Part shown: in pieces, positions 28,152 through 35,474 of the stretch | Numbering within the stretch: the stretch's first letter is position 1 | Layout: each line of letters starts with the position of its first letter | Source of the DNA: Amycolatopsis sp. WQ 127309 | GTDB taxonomy: Bacteria; Actinomycetota; Actinomycetes; Mycobacteriales; Pseudonocardiaceae | Assembly: GCF_023023025.1 (NCBI RefSeq) | Contig: NZ_CP095481.1 | Location: 3,472,001-3,536,000 of the forward strand | DNA: 64,000 nucleotides | Reading direction: 5' to 3' | The notes under the pieces: generated by a model | Databases searched by the model: none | What the model saw: the letters and a program-made list of their open reading frames with translations, nothing else | Told to the model about the DNA's origin: nothing | Translations under genes and position numbers: made by a program

Positions 28152-29648
28152 ATGGACCTGCTCACCCGCGACCCCCGCGAAGAGCCGGTGAGCGACTTCG
28201 AAGCCGACGTCGACCCCACCGGCGCGGCGCGGGTGCGGGTGTTGCTCGCGGCCGCGCTGGGCCCGCTGGTCACCGGCTACGCCGTCGTCGCCACTGTGCT
28301 GACCCTCGTCACGCTCACCGCCGAACGCACCGTCTTCTCGGGTTTCGGCGTGCTGCTGGCCGCGGCGCCCGGCTGGCTCGCCGCGCACCAGGTGCGCCTC
28401 GGCATCGGCGGGCACCCGCTCGGCCTGCTGCCGCTGCTGCCGACCCTCGGCGCGGTCGCGCTGGCCGCGCGGACGGCGTCCGGCGCCACCCAGCGGCTGG
28501 GCTGCCGCTCGCCGCGTGAGGCGCTGCCGGTGTTCGTCACGGTCACCGCGGCGCACGCGGTGTTCGGGCTCGTCATCGCGCTCTGCGCGCAGGGCTCGCC
28601 GGTGACGGCGAACCCGCTGGTCGCCTGCGCGGTGCCCGGGCTGCTCGCCGCCGTGGCCTCGGCCGTGGGCATCACCGCGGCCTGCGGGCTGCCGGACTTC
28701 GTCGCCGACCGCGTCGACCCGATGGCGCTGCGCGGGATCCGGGCCGGCGCCCTGGGCCTCGCGGTGCTGCTGGCCTGCGGGGCCGCGGTCTTCACCGCCG
28801 CGACCGCCGCGTCCTGGTCGACCGTGGCCGACATGTACGAGCCCGGGCTGGGCAACAGCTTCGGGCTCTTCCTGCTTTCCGTGCTGTACCTGCCGAACGC
28901 CGTGACGGCGGCGCTGTCCTTCGTCACCGGCCCGGGGTTCTCGATCGGCGGCCTGAACGTCGGGATGTTCGGCTACCACGGCGGCGCCGTGCCCGGCGTC
29001 CCGATCCTCGGCGGGCTGCCCGAGCACTCGAGCACCTGGTGGCCGGCCCTGCTGGTGCTGCCGGCCGCGACCGGCGTGCTGGTCGGCTGGTCGCTGCGCA
29101 AGGTCGACGCCGACCCGGCCCAGCGCATCCGCACGGTCGCGGTCGCCGGCGCGGTGGTCGCGCTCGGCTGCGTCCTGCTGGGCACGCTGTCCGGCGGCCG
29201 GCTCGGCGACGGCCCGTTCGACCCGGTGAACGTGCCGGTCGGGGTCGCCTCGGTGGTCGCGTTCTGCTGGATCGTCATCCCGGGCGCGTTCACGGCGTTC
29301 TTCGCGGGCGAGCACGAGCCGCCCGCGCCGCCGGAGGCTCTCGAAGACAACGAAGCCTTCGAGGACGCCGAAGACGTCGACGCCGACGAAGCAGCCGAAG
29401 CGCTAGAAGACTTCGAAGAGTCCGAAGAGGACGAAGAGCCCTTCGACGAGGAAGAGCCCGACGAGGACACGGAGTTCGACGCCGAGGCAGACGCCGAACT
29501 CGGCCTCGAAGACCCGGCACTTTCACGTGAAAGTGACGCCTTCGAGGACCCGGCACTTTCACGTGAAAGTGCCGCCGAGCCCGGCGAGGCTGTGACCGGA
29601 GGCACCGAGACCTGCGGCGACGTCGAGCCGGGCGAGGCCGACCGTTAG
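28152..29648 (+). CDS. perM: DUF6350 integral membrane protein, PerM-like division factor
   Basis: 498 residues from ATG 28152 (AAGG 8 nt upstream; GTG 28143 possible). About ten spans (first VLLAAALGPLVTGYAVVATVLTLVTL) with the family segment VTGPGFSIGGLNVGMFGYHGGAVPGVPILGGLPEH. The last 110 residues are a highly acidic cytoplasmic tail (EALEDNEAFEDAEDVDADEAAEALED...). In M. tuberculosis Rv0955/PerM acts in cell division; role here is by homology. Two copies of a palindromic repeat lie inside the tail coding sequence and encode PALSRES twice. Confidence 0.85.
   Translation: MDLLTRDPREEPVSDFEADVDPTGAARVRVLLAAALGPLVTGYAVVATVLTLVTLTAERTVFSGFGVLLAAAPGWLAAHQVRLGIGGHPLGLLPLLPTLGAVALAARTASGATQRLGCRSPREALPVFVTVTAAHAVFGLVIALCAQGSPVTANPLVACAVPGLLAAVASAVGITAACGLPDFVADRVDPMALRGIRAGALGLAVLLACGAAVFTAATAASWSTVADMYEPGLGNSFGLFLLSVLYLPNAVTAALSFVTGPGFSIGGLNVGMFGYHGGAVPGVPILGGLPEHSSTWWPALLVLPAATGVLVGWSLRKVDADPAQRIRTVAVAGAVVALGCVLLGTLSGGRLGDGPFDPVNVPVGVASVVAFCWIVIPGAFTAFFAGEHEPPAPPEALEDNEAFEDAEDVDADEAAEALEDFEESEEDEEPFDEEEPDEDTEFDAEADAELGLEDPALSRESDAFEDPALSRESAAEPGEAVTGGTETCGDVEPGEADR
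29516..29573. repeat. Two perfect CACTTTCACGTGAAAGTG palindromes inside the perM-like coding sequence
   Basis: The 18 bp palindrome occurs at 29518-29535 and 29554-29571; with flanks the unit is 36 bp and repeats in tandem (differences limited to a few flank bases). 36 bp is a multiple of three, so the frame is preserved and each copy yields PALSRES. Core resembles the intergenic pair at 7763-7828. Confidence 0.9.
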
Positions 29649-29663
29649 GGTTGACGCGACCTG

Positions 29664-30344
29664 GTGAAGCGCCGTGCGCCCTGGCTGCGCACCGCCGGCG
29701 GCAAGGAGCCTGCTCTGTCTCAACGGTTGGAGCTGCCCACTCCGGTGAAGCTCGTCGTGCTCGCGTCGGGCTCCGGCACCCTTCTGCAGGCGCTGCTGGA
29801 CGCCGCCGGGCGGTCGGGTTTCCCGGCCAAGGTCGTCGCCGTCGGCGCCGACCGCACCGGCATCGAGGCGCTGGCCCGCGCGGAACGCCTGAGCATCCCG
29901 TCGTTCACGGTCCGCGTCGCCGACCACCCCGACCGCGCCGCCTGGGACAAGGCGCTGGCCGAGGCCGTCGCCGCCTACCAGCCCGACCTGGTCGTCTCGG
30001 CCGGGTTCATGAAGATCCTCGGCGAGGAATTCCTGGGCCGGTTCACGGTGCTCAACACGCACCCGGCGCTGCTCCCGTCGTTCCCCGGGATGCACGCGGT
30101 CCGCGACGCGCTCGCGGCCGGCGTGAAGGTCACCGGCTCGACCGTGCACTTCGCGGACGCCGGCGTCGACACCGGGCCGATCATCGCCCAGGAGGCGGTC
30201 GTCGTGGAGAACGACGACGACGAAGACGTCCTGCACGAACGGATCAAGGCCGTCGAGCGCAGGCTGCTGGTGGAAACGATCGAGCGACTCGGCCGCGGTG
30301 GCTGCACCGTGGACGGACGAAAGGTGACATTTCGTGAGCACTGA
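29664..30344 (+). CDS. purN: Phosphoribosylglycinamide formyltransferase
   Basis: Third step of purine synthesis: GAR to FGAR with 10-formyl-THF. Up to 226 residues from GTG 29664, but this gives a longer N-terminus than usual; TTG 29727 or a nearby codon after AAGGAG at 29703 is possible. Motifs: [32 protein letters not shown] with catalytic Asn/His, and [12 protein letters not shown] with catalytic Asp. Its stop overlaps the purH start by 11 bp. Gene order as in Rv0956-Rv0957. Confidence 0.93.
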   Translation: MKRRAPWLRTAGGKEPALSQRLELPTPVKLVVLASGSGTLLQALLDAAGRSGFPAKVVAVGADRTGIEALARAERLSIPSFTVRVADHPDRAAWDKALAEAVAAYQPDLVVSAGFMKILGEEFLGRFTVLNTHPALLPSFPGMHAVRDALAAGVKVTGSTVHFADAGVDTGPIIAQEAVVVENDDDEDVLHERIKAVERRLLVETIERLGRGGCTVDGRKVTFREH

Positions 30345-31905
30345 CCTGGGACGGCGGCCGGTCCGCCGGGCGCTGATCGGCGTCTCGGACAAGGCGGGCC
30401 TCCTGGACCTCGCGGCCGGCCTGCACGCGGCCGGCGTCGAGATCGTGTCCACCGGCGGCACGGCGAAGGCCATCGCCGACGCGGGTGTCCCGGTCACGCC
30501 GGTCGAGCAGGTCACCGGGTTCCCGGAGTCGCTCGACGGCCGCGTCAAGACGCTGCACCCGAACGTGCACGCCGGGCTGCTCGCCGACCAGGGCAACGCC
30601 GACCACGTCGCGCAGCTGGAAAAGCTCGGGATCGCGGCGTTCGACCTGCTGGTCGTGAACCTGTACCCGTTCACCCAGACCGTCGCGTCCGGCGCGAGCC
30701 CCGAGGACTGCGTCGAGAACATCGACATCGGCGGCCCGGCGATGGTCCGCGCGGCGGCGAAGAACCACGGCAGCGTCGCGGTCGTCGTCGACCCGGCCCG
30801 CTACGGCTGGGTGCTCGAGCGCGTCGCCGACGGCGGTTTCGACTTCGGTGACCGCAAGCGGCTCGCGGCCCAGGCGTACGCGCACACGGCCGCCTACGAC
30901 ACGGCCGTCGCGTCGTGGTTCGCCAACGTCTACGCCCCCGATGCGGACGCTGCCGACTCCGGCTTCCCGGACTTCACCGGCGCCACCTGGGAACGCGCCG
31001 ACGTCCTGCGCTACGGCGAGAACCCGCACCAGCGGGCCGCGCTGTACAAGAGCCAGGCCCCGGGCCTGGCCCACGCCGAGCAGCTGCACGGCAAGGCCAT
31101 GTCCTACAACAACTTCGTCGACACGGACGCCGCGCGCCGCGCCGCGTTCGACTTCGCCGAGCCGGCTGTCGCGATCATCAAGCACGCCAACCCGTGCGGC
31201 ATCGCTGTCGGCACGGACATCGCCGAGGCGCACCGCAAGGCGCACGCGTGCGACCCGGCTTCGGCCTACGGCGGCGTCATCGCGACGAACCGGCCGGTCA
31301 GCCGCGAGGCCGCCGAGCAGATCGCCGAGGTCTTCACCGAGGTCGTGCTCGCGCCGGACTTCGACGCCGAAGCGCTGGAGATCCTGCAGCGCAAGAAGAA
31401 CATCCGACTGCTCAAGCTGCCGGCGATCGACCGGCCGTCGCCGATCGAGTTCCGCCCGATCTCCGGCGGCGTCCTGGTGCAGACCGTCGACGCGATCGAC
31501 GCGCCGGGCGACGACCCGGCGTCGTGGACGCTGGCCACCGGCACGGCGGCCGACGAGCAGACCCTGCGCGACCTCGAGTTCGCGTGGCGTTCGCTGCGCG
31601 CGGTGAAGTCGAACGCGATCCTGCTGGCCGCCGACGGCGCGACCGTCGGCGTCGGCATGGGCCAGGTCAACCGCGTCGACTCGTCGCGGCTGGCCGTCTC
31701 GCGCGCGGGTGACCGGGCCAAGGGCTCGGTCGGCGCGTCGGACGCGTTCTTCCCGTTCCCGGACGGCTTGGAAGTGCTGGTCGAGGCGGGCGTCCGGGCG
31801 ATCGTGCAGCCCGGTGGCTCGGTCCGCGACCCCGAGGTGATCGCGGCCGCGGAGAAGGCGGGCGTCACGATGTACCTGACGGGGACGCGCCACTTCGCGC
31901 ACTGA
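30334..31905 (+). CDS. purH: Bifunctional AICAR transformylase / IMP cyclohydrolase
   Basis: 523 residues from GTG 30334, with AAGGTGA upstream inside purN. Last two steps of IMP synthesis. N-terminal MGS-like cyclohydrolase domain ([50 protein letters not shown]) and C-terminal transformylase with the Lys-His pair in [13 protein letters not shown] and [12 protein letters not shown]. Uses 10-formyl-THF, supplied by the folate pathway that includes FolD at 47308. Confidence 0.97.
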   Translation: MSTDLGRRPVRRALIGVSDKAGLLDLAAGLHAAGVEIVSTGGTAKAIADAGVPVTPVEQVTGFPESLDGRVKTLHPNVHAGLLADQGNADHVAQLEKLGIAAFDLLVVNLYPFTQTVASGASPEDCVENIDIGGPAMVRAAAKNHGSVAVVVDPARYGWVLERVADGGFDFGDRKRLAAQAYAHTAAYDTAVASWFANVYAPDADAADSGFPDFTGATWERADVLRYGENPHQRAALYKSQAPGLAHAEQLHGKAMSYNNFVDTDAARRAAFDFAEPAVAIIKHANPCGIAVGTDIAEAHRKAHACDPASAYGGVIATNRPVSREAAEQIAEVFTEVVLAPDFDAEALEILQRKKNIRLLKLPAIDRPSPIEFRPISGGVLVQTVDAIDAPGDDPASWTLATGTAADEQTLRDLEFAWRSLRAVKSNAILLAADGATVGVGMGQVNRVDSSRLAVSRAGDRAKGSVGASDAFFPFPDGLEVLVEAGVRAIVQPGGSVRDPEVIAAAEKAGVTMYLTGTRHFAH

Positions 31906-31932
31906 CCCGCGGGCTTCGAGAGGGAGGGCTCG

Positions 31933-32694
31933 ATGCAGCAACCACCGCAGTACGGTCAAGGTCAGCCGGGGTACCCGGGCTACGGGCAGCAGCCCGGGTA
32001 CCCGCCCCAGCAGGGTTACCCGCCGCCGGGATATCCGCCGCATCAGGGGTATCCGCCGCCCGGGTACGGCGGTCCGCAGCAGCCGCCGAAGAAAAAGAAG
32101 ACCGGGCTGATCGTCGGCATCGTCGGCGCGGTCGTCGTGCTGCTCGGCGCCGGGATCCCGCTCGGCATCTTCGCGAGCGAGTACTACGCGAGCACCGGCG
32201 CGGATCCGGTGTCGTCACCGGTGCCCGCCGAATGCCAGATCCCGCCGCAGGTGCTGGCGAAGGCCGGGTTCCCGAGCTTCGTCAGCGGCAACCCCGGCGC
32301 CGCCGCGACGGTGCCGGGCCTGAAGCAGATCGGCTGCGGCTTCAAGCCGGGTCCCGACGAGAACGTCCGCGACGCGACGCTGAACGTCCGGGTCGTCGAG
32401 TACTCCGGCGAAGGCGCGGCGCAGCAGGCGAAGAACAACTTCATGCTGTACAAGCCGGAGACACCGCCGATCGAGGTGCGCGGCCTCGGCGACAAGGCGG
32501 CGCTGGTCCGCCTGATCACCCAAAGCGCGTTCAGCGGCGCCGAACTGCACGTGCTCAAGGGGACAACCGTCTTCACGGTCGAGGTCACCGGCTGGGACAA
32601 GGGGTTCTTCTCGAACTCGCCGATCCCCCAGCAGGAAGCCGACGACGCGGTGAAGGCCGTCGGCGCCGAGGTCGTCAAGAAGCTGCCGCGCTAG
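31933..32694 (+). CDS. Pro/Tyr/Gln-rich single-pass protein with secreted domain (DUF3558-like)
   Basis: 253 residues from ATG 31933 with GAGGGAGGG upstream. The first 52 residues are a PGYxPQQGYPPPGY-type repeat, followed by KKKK and one span (TGLIVGIVGAVVVLLGAGIPLGIFA). The external domain (about 85-253) has two cysteines (AECQIPP and QIGCGFKPG) and the ring DATLNVRVVEYSG...KGTTVFTVEVTGW, similar to the DUF3558 lipoprotein family (inference). No enzyme motif. Confidence 0.75.
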   Translation: MQQPPQYGQGQPGYPGYGQQPGYPPQQGYPPPGYPPHQGYPPPGYGGPQQPPKKKKTGLIVGIVGAVVVLLGAGIPLGIFASEYYASTGADPVSSPVPAECQIPPQVLAKAGFPSFVSGNPGAAATVPGLKQIGCGFKPGPDENVRDATLNVRVVEYSGEGAAQQAKNNFMLYKPETPPIEVRGLGDKAALVRLITQSAFSGAELHVLKGTTVFTVEVTGWDKGFFSNSPIPQQEADDAVKAVGAEVVKKLPR

Positions 32695-32701
32695 GAGCGG
32701 C

Positions 32702-33454
32702 TCACGCGGGTGCCGGCAGCGCCTTGCAGAGCGCCGCCGGGAACTTCGGGTCGGCCGCCCGGATCTCCGCGCAGCCCGCGGACTTCGCCTGCGCGAACGC
32801 CGTCCACCCGGCGTCGCTCCAGCGGAACGCCGTGCGCGACGGCGGGTCGGTCTGGTGCAGCAGCAGGTCGAGGACCAGCCAGTTCGAGTCGCAGGCGCGG
32901 GTGGCGCCGCTGCTCTCGGCGCCCGTCGCGGACACCGCCGCGCCGATCCACGCCGGGTCGCAGTGGTCGGCGGGCGGGGCGCAGGTGCCCTGCGGGGCGC
33001 AGTGACCCCAGCCGGCGCCGAGCTTGTGCCAGGCGTTGCCGTTGTCGGCGTTGAGGATCACCGTGCGGTCCGCGACCGGCCCGGTCGTGGCCAGCCGCAG
33101 CTCGGCGGGCACCTTGTCCTCGCAGCCGCCCGCCGCGGGCCGCGTCGAGTAGACGACGTCGGCGCGGATGTCGGTCTTGGCCTCGGTGACCTGCTCGATC
33201 CGCGGCTCCCGGACGCAGCCGGGGTCCGGGCCGGGCAGCGCGACCTGGACGAACAGGCTGAACGGGTCGGGACCGGGGCGGATACCGGTGACGTCGGCGC
33301 GGAACGAGCGCCACTCCGGGCCGATGGTCGTCGGGCCGGGGGCCGCGGCTTTCGCGCCGGGCAGGCCGCTGCCGCCGGACGCGAGCACGACGGCCAGCAC
33401 CGCGCCCGCCACGACCAGCACCCCGGCCGCCCACAGGATCGGTCTCTTCGTCAT
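32702..33454 (-). CDS. Secreted or membrane-anchored hypothetical protein
   Basis: 250 residues from ATG 33454 (GGGGG 5 nt upstream; GTG 33460 also in frame). N-terminal basic stretch and a hydrophobic segment (ILWAAGVLVVAGAVLAVVLASG) form a signal anchor. The rest is external and contains nine Cys, several in pairs (AAGGCEDK, GHCAPQGTCAPPADHCDP), suggesting disulfides. No known domain. Convergent with the DUF3558-like gene, stops 7 bp apart. Confidence 0.7.
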   Translation of the reverse strand: MTKRPILWAAGVLVVAGAVLAVVLASGGSGLPGAKAAAPGPTTIGPEWRSFRADVTGIRPGPDPFSLFVQVALPGPDPGCVREPRIEQVTEAKTDIRADVVYSTRPAAGGCEDKVPAELRLATTGPVADRTVILNADNGNAWHKLGAGWGHCAPQGTCAPPADHCDPAWIGAAVSATGAESSGATRACDSNWLVLDLLLHQTDPPSRTAFRWSDAGWTAFAQAKSAGCAEIRAADPKFPAALCKALPAPA

Positions 33455-33500
33455 CGCCACCCCCGGAAGTCCACCGGGGAATCTAGCCGACCCCGCAGCG

Positions 33501-33989
33501 TCAGGCGGGCGGACCGGGCTTTTCGCGCTCTGTGACGTCCTTTTCGAGATGAACGGCGCCCGGGATGTGCCCCGGCGCGTCCGGGACGTCGGTGAGCCGG
33601 TAGCCGGCCCGCTCGTACAGCCGGATGTTCCGGACGCTGCGAGCCCCGGTGAACAGCACGAACGTGCGCGCCTCCGCGGGCGCGCAGGCCTCGGCGTGTT
33701 CGAGCAGCCGCCGGCCCAGCCCCCGGCCGGCGAGGTCGGGGGCGACCATCAGCCGGCCGAGCTCCCAGCGGTCGCCGTCGAGCCGGGCGCGGACGGCGCC
33801 GACCAGGCGGTGGCCGTCCCGCAGCGTCCACACCGACCACTTCTTCGTCCAGTCGCGCAGGTCTTCGAGGGTCTCGTGCAGCGCGGGGATGTCGAGGGTG
33901 CCGTTGAGGATCGCCTCCTGGGCCCAGCAGCAGCGCTGCAGGACCAGCAGTTCGGGGCAGTCGTCGGGCCGGGCGTCGGTGATGTCCAC
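33501..33989 (-). CDS. GNAT-family acetyltransferase
   Basis: 162 residues from GTG 33989. Acetyl-CoA-binding motif A is clear in LGRLMVAPDLAGRGLGRRLLEHAEA, and motif B-like RNIRLYERAGYRLT follows. N-terminal ITDARPDDCPELLVLQRCCW is the usual first strand and helix. Acceptor unknown (small amine or protein N-terminus). Single gene between a secreted protein and the mutasome promoter. Confidence 0.88.
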   Translation of the reverse strand: MDITDARPDDCPELLVLQRCCWAQEAILNGTLDIPALHETLEDLRDWTKKWSVWTLRDGHRLVGAVRARLDGDRWELGRLMVAPDLAGRGLGRRLLEHAEACAPAEARTFVLFTGARSVRNIRLYERAGYRLTDVPDAPGHIPGAVHLEKDVTEREKPGPPA

Positions 33990-34234
33990 GGCGGTCTGTC
34001 TAGTGACGCGGCCGGGACGCGGGCAACTCCATTACGGCGGCGGGGTGACTTCCGGCTCTTTCCCGGCCTGGCCCTCGCTCGCGCTGCGGGCCTGGGCTTT
34101 GGCGGGTCGCTGAGCACGGCCACGCACGCCGCCTTCCGTTCCTCTGGCTTCGCCTGCCGCTGCTCTTCCTGGGCGCCGTTGCGTGGCTGGCGTTACCCAC
34201 TTGTGGGTGACTTGACAGGGGTGGGCGTTCGCGG
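33990..34234. other. Gene-free stretch with palindrome upstream of the SOS operon
   Basis: No credible gene. A perfect palindrome ACCCAC-TT-GTGGGT lies at 34195-34208. Frames open on the minus strand give an Arg/Ala-rich reading (QRPAKAQARSASEGQAGKEPEV) of a kind I associate with recurrent non-genic sequence in this family of organisms; this is unverified. Confidence 0.4.
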
Positions 34235-34247
34235 TTGACTGAATGCG

Positions 34248-34263
34248 TCGAACAGGTGTTCGA
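34248..34263. promoter_or_regulatory. LexA (SOS) box of the imuA'-imuB-dnaE2 operon
   Basis: TCGAACAGGTGTTCGA is a perfect match to the actinobacterial LexA consensus TCGAAC-N4-GTTCGA. It lies 109 nt before the imuA' start. A TTGACT at 34235-34240 could be the -35 element, placing the LexA site in the promoter core so that repressor blocks polymerase. Confidence 0.93.
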
Positions 34264-34371
34264 TGCTGGTAATGGATCCGCCGCCTTCCCCGCGGCGTGC
34301 CAGGGCCGCCGGTCGTGTTTTGGGAGAGGCGCGGCCGTCGTCGCTGGCCCGTTGGTGGGGAGGTGCGTGCG

Positions 34372-35073
34372 GTGACCGCTGTGGTGGAGCCGCCGGTGGC
34401 CCGGCTGGCGGCCCTGCCCGGGGTCAGCACGGCGAGCCGGGTCGCGGCCCAGGCCGGCCAGGCGCGGGCGACGGGAAGGGTGCTCCCGGTCGTCCCGGCG
34501 CTGGCCGGGTTGCTGCCCGACGCCGGCCTCCGGCGCGGAACCACCGTGGCGGTCCACGGGGCGAGTTCACTGCTCCTCGCCCTGCTGGCCGAAGCCACCG
34601 CCGCCGGCTCATGGGCGGCGGTGGTCGGCCTGCCATCGCTGGGCCTAGCGGCGGCGGCCGAGTACGGCGTGGACCTGGGCCGGGTGGCGCTGATCCCGCG
34701 GCCGGGCCCGGAGCTGCCGGCGGTGGTAGCGGCCTTGCTGGACGGAGTCGACCTGGTGGCGACATCGACGTCGACGATCCAGCCGGCCGTGGCGCGGCGG
34801 CTGTCGGCACGTGCCCGCCACCGCGGCGCGGTGCTGCTGCCGTTCGGCGCGTGGCCGGCCGCGGACGTCGAGCTGTCCTGCCGCCTGGACACCTGGTCTG
34901 GCCTGGAGGACGGCTACGGCCACCTCCGCCACCGCCGGGCCGTGGTCCGGGCCAGAGGCCGCGGCGCGGCGGCCCGCCCGACCTCGGCGCACGTCGACCT
35001 CCCCACCCCCACGGGCTCCATCGCCACCTCCCGCCTGGGCACGGTCACCTCGCTACGCGAGGAAACAGCATGA
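34372..35073 (+). CDS. imuA': ImuA' mutagenesis accessory protein
   Basis: 233 residues from GTG 34372, with GGGGAGG at 34356-34362. A RecA-like fold: TASRVAAQAG, VVPALAGLLPDAGLRRGTTVAVHGASSLLLALLAEATAAGSWAAVVGLPSLG, but the Walker A Gly-Lys-Thr is absent. Family and position identify the mycobacterial ImuA' (Rv3395c) type, which forms the SOS mutasome with ImuB and DnaE2. Its stop overlaps the ATG of the minisatellite frame in ATGA. Under the SOS box at 34248. Confidence 0.85.
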   Translation: MTAVVEPPVARLAALPGVSTASRVAAQAGQARATGRVLPVVPALAGLLPDAGLRRGTTVAVHGASSLLLALLAEATAAGSWAAVVGLPSLGLAAAAEYGVDLGRVALIPRPGPELPAVVAALLDGVDLVATSTSTIQPAVARRLSARARHRGAVLLPFGAWPAADVELSCRLDTWSGLEDGYGHLRHRRAVVRARGRGAAARPTSAHVDLPTPTGSIATSRLGTVTSLREETA

Positions 35074-35474
35074 CCCAGCCCAAAGCAGACACCCGACTCG
35101 TGCGCCCCACCACGCGCCGCCCACCCGCCCACACGTGTCGACTCTCCGATCACGCGAGTCGTCCCTTCAATCACGCGAGTCGACCGCCCAGTCACGCGAG
35201 TCAACCGGCGCGGTGCGTGTGTCGTCCGGCCGAGTGCGTGAGCCGACCCTCCGGGTACGTGAGTCGACCCTTCAGGTACGTGAGCCGACCTTCCGGGCAC
35301 GCGGGCCGGCCGTACGGGTTCGCGTGTCGTCTCTTCACTCACGCGAGTCGGCTCTTCGATCACGCGTGTCGACCCGCCGATCACAGGGCACCCGAGGTTT
35401 GTCGGCGGTCTTGCCGGGATGCCGGAGTGCTTCGGGGCGCCGTCGTGAGTCGTCGGCTGGGGGAGGTCGGATGA
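35070..35474 (+). CDS. Minisatellite-encoded open frame between imuA' and imuB (may not be a gene)
   Basis: A 134-codon frame whose ATG overlaps the imuA' stop (ATGA at 35070-35073) and whose TGA overlaps the imuB ATG (ATGA at 35471-35474). The 21 bp tandem array makes a 7-residue repeat around HASRPxx / YVSRPSG, giving a basic, Cys-, Ser-, His-rich peptide. No homologue or domain is recognised, and all frames through the array are open, so translation is not proven. The array may simply be an insertion that stretched a normally compact junction. Confidence 0.35.
   Translation: MTQPKADTRLVRPTTRRPPAHTCRLSDHASRPFNHASRPPSHASQPARCVCRPAECVSRPSGYVSRPFRYVSRPSGHAGRPYGFACRLFTHASRLFDHACRPADHRAPEVCRRSCRDAGVLRGAVVSRRLGEVG
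35130..35381. repeat. Minisatellite: 12 uninterrupted 21 bp tandem units
   Basis: Units start at 35130 and every 21 bp to 35361, with no indel across 252 bp. Consensus approximates CACGCGAGTCGACCCTTC followed by three variable bases; the GAGTCGA/GTGTCGA core is most conserved. Units diverge in sequence while spacing stays exact. Located inside the SOS mutasome operon. Confidence 0.95.

Noticed and set aside
34297..34371. Upstream ATG extension of imuA'
   Set aside because: GGGGAGG at 34356-34362 places the start at GTG 34372.
35130..35381. 21 bp array considered as CRISPR
   Set aside because: Units are contiguous without spacers, repeats are diverged and no cas genes are present.
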